The translations under genes were made by a program, and so were the position numbers. A stretch of DNA of 64,000 nt from an uncultured Bacteroidales bacterium (GTDB lineage Bacteria > Bacteroidota > Bacteroidia > Bacteroidales > Muribaculaceae). A model generated the notes under the pieces. The model saw only the letters and a list, made by a program, of their open reading frames with translations. It was not told the origin of the DNA and did no database searches. Positions 57,816 through 64,000 of this stretch are shown in pieces (position 1 is the stretch's first letter; every line of letters begins with the position of its first letter). The stretch covers positions 1-64,000 of the forward strand of contig CANPDU010000005.1 in the NCBI GenBank assembly GCA_947573135.1, given 5' to 3'.

Positions 57816-60800
57816 TTATATTTCCGGATGCTCGTGCGGTAAAAAATCACGCTTTCCTTTGTTCTCGGGTTCGTTCAACATCTTTCTCAATTGATCCAAA
57901 ATTGGCGGCACAGTCTGAAATTCCAGATCATTAATTTTGACATCAGGATTATCTATTATTTTTTGTCTGATTTCTTCAACGATGCGGTTAAAATCCTCTA
58001 ATGGGATTTTGTAAGGGCTATCGGCATCTTTATTCACATTATCTAATTCTTTAGATGCTTTCTCTAATTTATCAGCGACCCTTTCGGTATATTTGCCATG
58101 CTTAGCATGTCTGCCAGTACCCGTCGTTTTTGAAAATTTTTCCACAGGGATCTTATTGCCTTTCCCGTCAAGTTTAAAGCCTTGCCGGATAGCATCCTGC
58201 AATAGTTGATTCTTACCACTTAATGAACGAGGAATAATATGATGATTTTCAATTGGATTTGGCCCCTTAGGAGCAACACGTGGAATGACAGGTTTTGATG
58301 CGGATAGCAGAAGTGGATTGTTCATACCTAACAGCGGAGGAGGTAAAACAAATACTTGTTTTCCGTCGGGATCTATATTGTTAATCGGGTCTCCGCCGCA
58401 GTAGGAATATGGGGAGATGGGATAGAATTTTTCGGCGAGCGGGTCGGGGGTCGACCAGCTGCCGTAGGGGGTGAGGATGCGGGCGCCGAAGTCGTAGGCG
58501 TTGCGGCCGCCGGCATGCTCGCGTTCCTTGCCGCCGAAGAGGTAGCGCTGCCCGCTCGGCTCTACCGTCGGCTCGCCGTAGGGATAACAGGTCGTTTCCT
58601 GCACTACATTACCCCTATTGTCAGCCACGACGGCATTGTTGCCCTGCCAGTCGGTAAGATAGTACATCGTGCCGCCCTGAGGATCGAAGTAGCCCCCGGC
58701 GAATGCCGAGTATTCGAGTTTGCCGTCGCGGAACACATGCGGACCGACATACGACCGCCGCGACTGCAGCTTATACTCGCTGTCGGGATATACGGTCTCG
58801 GGCGTCGTGAGCATGGCTTCGGGAACCTGCGAGTACTCCACCGAGAGCTTGCCGCCGAGTCCGTCATAGGTGATATGCTGCCGCTGCCCGCCCGTCAGGT
58901 AGACGTCGGCAGGCTGATTGAGACGGTTGTATTTTATCTGAAGAATGCCGCGCGAGGGATCGGCCGTGAGGTTGCCGTTGGTGTCGTATGTAAAGCCTGT
59001 GACCGTGCCCGAGGCGCTCACGCCCGTGCGCCCCTCATAATCGGCGCCCTCGCTGTCGGCCTCCATTTTGGTGAGCCGGTTGTAGGTGTAGGTCATCGTC
59101 AGGTCGCTCTGAACTCCGTAGACGTTCTTACCGCCTACGATGTCGACGATGCCGCGCCGCATCATCGTTTTGATATTGGCGTTGCGGTCGTAGGTGTATT
59201 CGGTCGAGAAGTCGGGCGCATCCTTAAGGCTTATGGGTCCCGAGCTTCCTGATGTCGAGGCCGACAGCCGGCCGTGGCTGTCGTAGCTGTAAGCGGTGTG
59301 GCGGCCGTCGCGTGTGCGCCCCGATATCTTGCCGTCGTAGCGCGCCGTGCTGCCGCTGCCGCTTTCGGCGTAGTGGAGCTTCTCGTTGAAAATGGTCGCC
59401 GTGTAGGTCGGTGTCAGCGATGAGGCGCGCTGCGCGCCGCCCGTCTCGCCGAGCTGTATCACCGGCGGCAGTCCTGACCGCACGACCGTAGCCGACGACG
59501 AGGTGAGCCATCCGTTGGCGTTATAGCCGAATGTCCGCGTGATACGCCCTGAAAGCAGTGTTTCGGATATGCGGCCGGCATCGTCGTAGGTGTACTCAAA
59601 GCGCGCCGTGTCGGCTCCCTGTCTCACCGTGACATCACGGAGATGGCCCGACGAGTAATAGCGCCGGGTGATGCGCTGCTCGGGCGCCGACAGGCCGTAT
59701 TCGGTCACAAAACGTTCCTCGACGGGCTTGCCCTCGTAGTCGTAGCGCGTGAAACGGCAGTTTTCGGGGAAATCGATATATGATCCGCGGGCCACGCGCA
59801 CCTCGCGGCCGAGGTTATCGTAGTGGGTGACGGTCAGCCGCTTTTCGGCGAGAACGGCCGTCAGCAGCCCTTTTGCATCTGTCCGCGGCGTCGGGAAGCC
59901 TGCCGGGGGTGTGTATGACGCCCATCCGCTCTCGACGGAAGACACAGACGCGTAGTCGTCATAATAACGGGCTTCGGCGAGTTCGGTGAGGTTGAAATTC
60001 GTCGGCGCGCCGATAATGATGTAACCTCCGGTGGCATCGGTGACCGGCCGCGATGACGGCGCTGCCGTCATATACAGCGTCTGCATGTTCCCGACAGTCT
60101 GCTCTGTCGCTGAAGCCAGAGACTGAACCACTTCGCGGCCCAGTCGGTCATAGAAATGGAACAGCCAGCGGCCTTGAGCGCGCAGATTGCCGTCCTGCTC
60201 AGCGAAAAGGCGCCCGCCGATGTCGTAGCGGCAGAGCGTCGGCTCTCCGCCGGGCAGCGACTTTGACACGCATCTGCCGCGGGCGTCATACTCATAGCTG
60301 AACGTCGCTTTAACAGGAACAGTACGCGAGGTCTGAAGCGGCTGTATCACGTTTGTCAGATCGCCGAAGTCGTTGTAGACATAGCGTGTGTCGTTCCAGT
60401 CGCCGGCGCAGCCTTCGCGTGTCATGACCGTCAGACCCCGGCGGTCGGTGAAGGTCATCGTCACGTGGCCTTCCTCGTCGGTGATCTCCTCGACGGTCAG
60501 AGTGCCGGCCGGATAGTTTGTCGCGCCACGGACCTGAGTGGCGCTGTAGGGCTTATAGTTGTAGCAAGAATAATTGCCCGATACGGTGTTGACGAGACGC
60601 CGCACGGTCACCCGGCGGTCGGCGTCGTGCCATTCCTTGCCGGCTTTACGCGATCCGGCGGTGACGGCAAGGGGCGACGCTTCGTAGTAGGTGGTCGAAT
60701 ATGCGTATGATGTGCCGTAAAGACTGCGGGCGGCAGTCGAGATCTCAGACGCCGAAGGGTGTCTGCCGTTGACATGGACGGGCGACCACGAGCGGTAAGG

Positions 60801-63800
60801 CCTGTCCATGGCGTCGTACTGCGTCAGAGCGGCATAATAGCCGCCGTCCTTTATGGTCAGGGGCGGTGTAAAGCGCGCGGCTGAGATACCGCCTCCGAAA
60901 TCTGACACGAAAGCCTCATTCGGGTTCGGAGCGACGGTCAGTCGCGACGACTCGCGGCCGAGGCCGTCGTAATTGATTATTTCGCGTATGGACGCCGAGG
61001 TACCCGTCGCCGACTTGAACACGCCCGATGTCATATAGTTATGGCCGTCATCCTGCACGTGATAGCTGTAGCCCTCGACCGGACCGTGGCCGTCGATCGC
61101 CGTCCTGATCAGGCGCCCGGCCGAGTCGTAGCCGTAGGTCGTCGTCAGCCCGTCGGGGCGACGCAGCGACGCCATGCCGACAAGAGGTTTCCACAATACC
61201 TTGGTCACATGCCATCCGGCCGGCAGAGCCGGTGTTACCAGCTCGGCTGAACCGTTGGTGAAATTGGGCGAGGAACTGTATGCTGCCGCCTGTGCATACC
61301 TGACGCCGTCGATGCGGTAGACGGGATAAAGGCCGCCGTAGCCCCACAGATATGTTGTCACGACGCTGTCCTCGCCGCGGTACTGGCGTATGTTGCCGAA
61401 ACTGTCGTAGTCGTATTCGCCGGCGAGCCATTCCGTAGCTGCGCCGCGTCTGAGCCATGTTTTCTCCGGACGGTAGACGCGGTTGCCGTAATGCTTCATC
61501 TGGTGACGGACGGTAGTGACGGCGTCGCCGAACGTGCGGCGTGTCTGTATCGGAACGGAAACGATATTGGCGCTGACCATCGACCGTTCGACGGATGTGC
61601 CTGAGGCCGAGGGATAGGTGAGGTCTATGCGTTCTCCGCGGCTGTCGCCGGGAACTGTGGTCACGACCGAGGTTATGATCGAGGTGCCCGGTTTGTATTC
61701 GTAAGTCTCTGTCTGCGAGAAATCACCGTTCTCGAGATGCCGTGTCACCGTCTTCGACTTCAGCCGCTCGGATTGAAGATAGATAGTATAGGGTTCGACC
61801 CGGTAAGGGCTGCTGCCGTTATAAAGTTCCGGAGAATAAACCTCACACAGATCAATCTGTAACGCTTCGGTATCTGTACCACCGAAAGATCCGGTGTGTT
61901 GGAACAACCAGCGCAGATAATGACCGTTTAAGAAATCTGGCGCTTCGAGCGAATTTGTGAGCGTCTGTATAAGATAGCGCGATATATGTGTATTGACAAT
62001 TTGGCCATTCTGAACGCCTGATAACTGAATGATTTTTTCATAGGAGCATATTTCGTCCGCCACGGGACGATATGTGCCGGAAGAATCGGTCTTATATGTT
62101 TTAGTTCTGATAAGCTGAGCTCCTTTGCTGAACACATTGTTCATCTGTACCGGATGGGAATACCCCCACTCCCGGTATTCGGAGTCGGACGGCAGTGTAC
62201 GGTTGAAACTGTACTCTGTCTTGCCTTCGGGATAGGTTTCGTTGACACGCCTGTACCATATAGCATCCTCACCCGTGCGGTTGGTCATGTAATTGGAACT
62301 ATAACCGACATTGACCATCCTGTAAAAATAGCACTGGGTTTCAAATGTTCCCGGGTTCATCAGGCCGATGCCTTTTGTAACAGAGATAAAACTTGCGGCC
62401 GACGGAACAGATACAACCTGAACGGAATCATATGAATACCGGCGGATATGAGGGGATCTGTCATTTTCACCGGCATATGTGGCAATGCTTTTTATCCTAA
62501 GACCGCCGCCAGAGTCAAGTTCGGGATCATATTCGTCTTTAATATTGCCTGACGAGGGCAGCTTCGTCTTAGGAAAACGATGAGGCTCATAATCAAACTC
62601 ACTGTAGCCTCCTGTCGGATATGTGATTCTTTTAATCAGTCCGGCCTTCATCTTCTCCGCGTCTACAGAGCGGTCTGCGTCTCCGATACTCTCATAATAG
62701 CTGTAGCCGTTACGTTGTTGCTGTGACTTTATGGAAAGGGCGGGAGTTAGAGAAGTGTTATTTTTTCCATTGTAATATCCCCACCAGTCCGTACTAAGTC
62801 CGGCGCGTTCGGTTGCGGACCAAATTTCATTGTAGGCGAAGCTATAGACATTGTCCTCATTGATAGAAACGGATTGGAGCAATTTCTTTTGCGAACCGTC
62901 TGACCCGTATTTCAAAATGACATGATTTACAAGTTCGCTTTTATTATTATAGACTGATATTTCTGAAAGAAATTTTTCAGTATATCGGAAGCTGATAGAG
63001 CCCCCCGGGAATGTAACGTTTTTTAAATGTAACCTTGCTCTATATGCTCCGTTATTTACAAATTGCACGTCTGACGAGGGGCTGATCCACCCGACTGAAG
63101 GATCGTAAAATTTATTGTAGGCATCTCCGGGCGAATAAGAATCCTTGCCGGTTTTCCCTCCAAGTATACTTATGCGATCATGCGTGAAAGACTCCCAGTC
63201 AGTTTCAATGGTACGTCCTGACGGAAGCTTAATCGTTTTGAGAGCCCAAGCCGTATGATAAGGTGTTGTACTATATTCTTCGTCAGGTGAATAATCCTCG
63301 AATTTATCTTTGAAAGTATAGACAATACCTGTTGCATCTGTGGCTGTTATAACTCCAAGCCCGGCAGTTCCGGTAATCTTTATCTCGTTGTCACTGCCGC
63401 CACCTATAAAATCCCATCCGCTGCCGTTATTGACGATTATTCTTGTGTATACACCTGATGGGAGCGATATCATAAATATGTCCTTCTCAGGGTCATACCT
63501 GTTTTCAGTATAGTCTAATGTTCCGCCGGAAGGTGTGTTGTCATTGCACATTGCCGAGAATGTCATTTCGGGAGAGAGAGCCAGGTCTCCCGGAACGTCA
63601 CCTTTATATTCAAATCTTTCATCACAGCGTCCCCGGACTGTGCGAGTGACCTTTAACGCCGGCGTAAGACTCCATCCATAGCCGCACGGATAAGGATCGT
63701 CTGTAGGCTTGATGCCCGAGGTGTGATAATTGAGGGTGAACGGTATTTGCAGTCCCTCGACATCGATCGTATAGAGCGGTATCGAGAGGTTGACAGCGCC

Positions 63801-63977
63801 AGTGGCCAGTGCCGGCTGGGGACTCTGATAGCGGATCTGCTGCGCGCTCGACGGGGTCGGCGGAATGATCTCGTTGGTCTGCGGCGATATCATCAGCCCT
63901 GACGAACCTTGCGCCTGCGCCGACAGCACAGACAGCACAAATGCGAGCAACAGCGATATTATATTGTAGTTTTTCAT
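57816..63977 (-). CDS. Full-length Rhs polymorphic toxin
   Basis: 2053 aa. A signal peptide (residues 1-22, ending SAQAQ) is followed by a Bacteroidota-type Rhs N-terminal region, about 1500 residues of YD repeats forming the cage (for example YDSFGNIRQYRGED, RFEYTYDDAGRISETLLSG), and the conserved core end (ILTPYGSWSTPDPL). A variable C-terminal toxin of about 160 residues carries NPIENHHIIPRSL, an HNH/AHH-like nuclease motif, then helical Lys-rich sequence. The toxin part is AT-rich against the GC-rich core. The adjacent gene is the likely immunity. It acts in contact-dependent killing; the delivery route is unclear. Confidence 0.9.
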   Translation of the reverse strand: MKNYNIISLLLAFVLSVLSAQAQGSSGLMISPQTNEIIPPTPSSAQQIRYQSPQPALATGAVNLSIPLYTIDVEGLQIPFTLNYHTSGIKPTDDPYPCGYGWSLTPALKVTRTVRGRCDERFEYKGDVPGDLALSPEMTFSAMCNDNTPSGGTLDYTENRYDPEKDIFMISLPSGVYTRIIVNNGSGWDFIGGGSDNEIKITGTAGLGVITATDATGIVYTFKDKFEDYSPDEEYSTTPYHTAWALKTIKLPSGRTIETDWESFTHDRISILGGKTGKDSYSPGDAYNKFYDPSVGWISPSSDVQFVNNGAYRARLHLKNVTFPGGSISFRYTEKFLSEISVYNNKSELVNHVILKYGSDGSQKKLLQSVSINEDNVYSFAYNEIWSATERAGLSTDWWGYYNGKNNTSLTPALSIKSQQQRNGYSYYESIGDADRSVDAEKMKAGLIKRITYPTGGYSEFDYEPHRFPKTKLPSSGNIKDEYDPELDSGGGLRIKSIATYAGENDRSPHIRRYSYDSVQVVSVPSAASFISVTKGIGLMNPGTFETQCYFYRMVNVGYSSNYMTNRTGEDAIWYRRVNETYPEGKTEYSFNRTLPSDSEYREWGYSHPVQMNNVFSKGAQLIRTKTYKTDSSGTYRPVADEICSYEKIIQLSGVQNGQIVNTHISRYLIQTLTNSLEAPDFLNGHYLRWLFQHTGSFGGTDTEALQIDLCEVYSPELYNGSSPYRVEPYTIYLQSERLKSKTVTRHLENGDFSQTETYEYKPGTSIITSVVTTVPGDSRGERIDLTYPSASGTSVERSMVSANIVSVPIQTRRTFGDAVTTVRHQMKHYGNRVYRPEKTWLRRGAATEWLAGEYDYDSFGNIRQYRGEDSVVTTYLWGYGGLYPVYRIDGVRYAQAAAYSSSPNFTNGSAELVTPALPAGWHVTKVLWKPLVGMASLRRPDGLTTTYGYDSAGRLIRTAIDGHGPVEGYSYHVQDDGHNYMTSGVFKSATGTSASIREIINYDGLGRESSRLTVAPNPNEAFVSDFGGGISAARFTPPLTIKDGGYYAALTQYDAMDRPYRSWSPVHVNGRHPSASEISTAARSLYGTSYAYSTTYYEASPLAVTAGSRKAGKEWHDADRRVTVRRLVNTVSGNYSCYNYKPYSATQVRGATNYPAGTLTVEEITDEEGHVTMTFTDRRGLTVMTREGCAGDWNDTRYVYNDFGDLTNVIQPLQTSRTVPVKATFSYEYDARGRCVSKSLPGGEPTLCRYDIGGRLFAEQDGNLRAQGRWLFHFYDRLGREVVQSLASATEQTVGNMQTLYMTAAPSSRPVTDATGGYIIIGAPTNFNLTELAEARYYDDYASVSSVESGWASYTPPAGFPTPRTDAKGLLTAVLAEKRLTVTHYDNLGREVRVARGSYIDFPENCRFTRYDYEGKPVEERFVTEYGLSAPEQRITRRYYSSGHLRDVTVRQGADTARFEYTYDDAGRISETLLSGRITRTFGYNANGWLTSSSATVVRSGLPPVIQLGETGGAQRASSLTPTYTATIFNEKLHYAESGSGSTARYDGKISGRTRDGRHTAYSYDSHGRLSASTSGSSGPISLKDAPDFSTEYTYDRNANIKTMMRRGIVDIVGGKNVYGVQSDLTMTYTYNRLTKMEADSEGADYEGRTGVSASGTVTGFTYDTNGNLTADPSRGILQIKYNRLNQPADVYLTGGQRQHITYDGLGGKLSVEYSQVPEAMLTTPETVYPDSEYKLQSRRSYVGPHVFRDGKLEYSAFAGGYFDPQGGTMYYLTDWQGNNAVVADNRGNVVQETTCYPYGEPTVEPSGQRYLFGGKEREHAGGRNAYDFGARILTPYGSWSTPDPLAEKFYPISPYSYCGGDPINNIDPDGKQVFVLPPPLLGMNNPLLLSASKPVIPRVAPKGPNPIENHHIIPRSLSGKNQLLQDAIRQGFKLDGKGNKIPVEKFSKTTGTGRHAKHGKYTERVADKLEKASKELDNVNKDADSPYKIPLEDFNRIVEEIRQKIIDNPDVKINDLEFQTVPPILDQLRKMLNEPENKGKRDFLPHEHPEI
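58379..58751 (-). repeat. Rhs core repeat, main copy
   Basis: Counterpart of 55816-56188. It marks the junction between conserved Rhs core and variable toxin tip. Confidence 0.85.
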
Positions 63978-64000
63978 AGTCAGCGGATTATAATAATTTC

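Overview
The window is Bacteroidales chromosome, possibly of a Muribaculaceae-like gut species. Promoters follow the Bacteroidota TTG/TAnnTTTG consensus, ribosome binding sites are A-rich rather than Shine-Dalgarno, and there is a type IX secretion sorting tail, a Bacteroidota-type arm-binding integrase and a typical prfB-rnz-tadA-lpxB host block. The family assignment is a guess from gene content.

Positions 186 to 45432 form one complete, apparently intact siphovirus-like prophage integrated in a tRNA-Ser(GGA) gene. The 14-bp core tacacgctttccag is repeated at both ends. The right copy lies in an intact tRNA whose 3' half came from the phage. The left copy adjoins the displaced host 3' half and the host terminator. 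Arm-type repeats TTGCGTGC flank both ends, with five next to the integrase and two at the left.

Layout of the prophage: repressor and divergent early region (0.3-1.5 kb); primase-helicase and a candidate origin (1.5-5.1 kb); small early genes (5.1-6.4 kb); ardA antirestriction and a DUF1016 nuclease (7.1-9.0 kb); capsid protease with nested scaffold, major capsid, probable tail tube and a phosphoribosyltransferase (9.1-12.4 kb); packaging genes (13.0-16.6 kb); a cargo island with toxin-antitoxin, Crp-like regulator, outer-membrane receptor, TonB-domain protein and small proteins (16.6-23.5 kb); tail, portal and neck genes broken up by cargo (23.5-31.1 kb); a leftward three-gene Abi operon (31.2-32.5 kb); a fibre candidate, holin, amidase and spanin (32.7-35.3 kb); a 1.7-kb stretch with no convincing gene (35.8-37.5 kb); tape measure and distal tail protein (37.5-43.9 kb); integrase.

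The most striking pattern is that seven structural modules each start with the same promoter-like element, GTCTTTT-N20-TAnnTTTG, with identical spacing in all seven. Cargo genes sit between these modules and mostly carry ordinary Bacteroidota promoters. A second pattern is a set of consensus leftward promoters just upstream of small accessory genes, pointing into GC-rich DNA that has no convincing gene. A third is an Abi/HEPN gene translationally coupled to two small membrane proteins, with a divergent promoter that could make a short terminated RNA.

Right of the tRNA is host chromosome: prfB with its programmed frameshift, rnz, tadA and lpxB; a large T9SS-sorted surface protein; an SPFH/ribbon-helix-helix pair; a repeat-rich intergenic region; and an Rhs polymorphic toxin locus. 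The Rhs locus has a full-length Rhs protein with an HNH-like toxin tip, two paralogous immunity candidates and a displaced orphan Rhs tip with a CHAP-like peptidoglycan-targeting domain followed by a lipoprotein and a membrane protein that could be its immunity genes.
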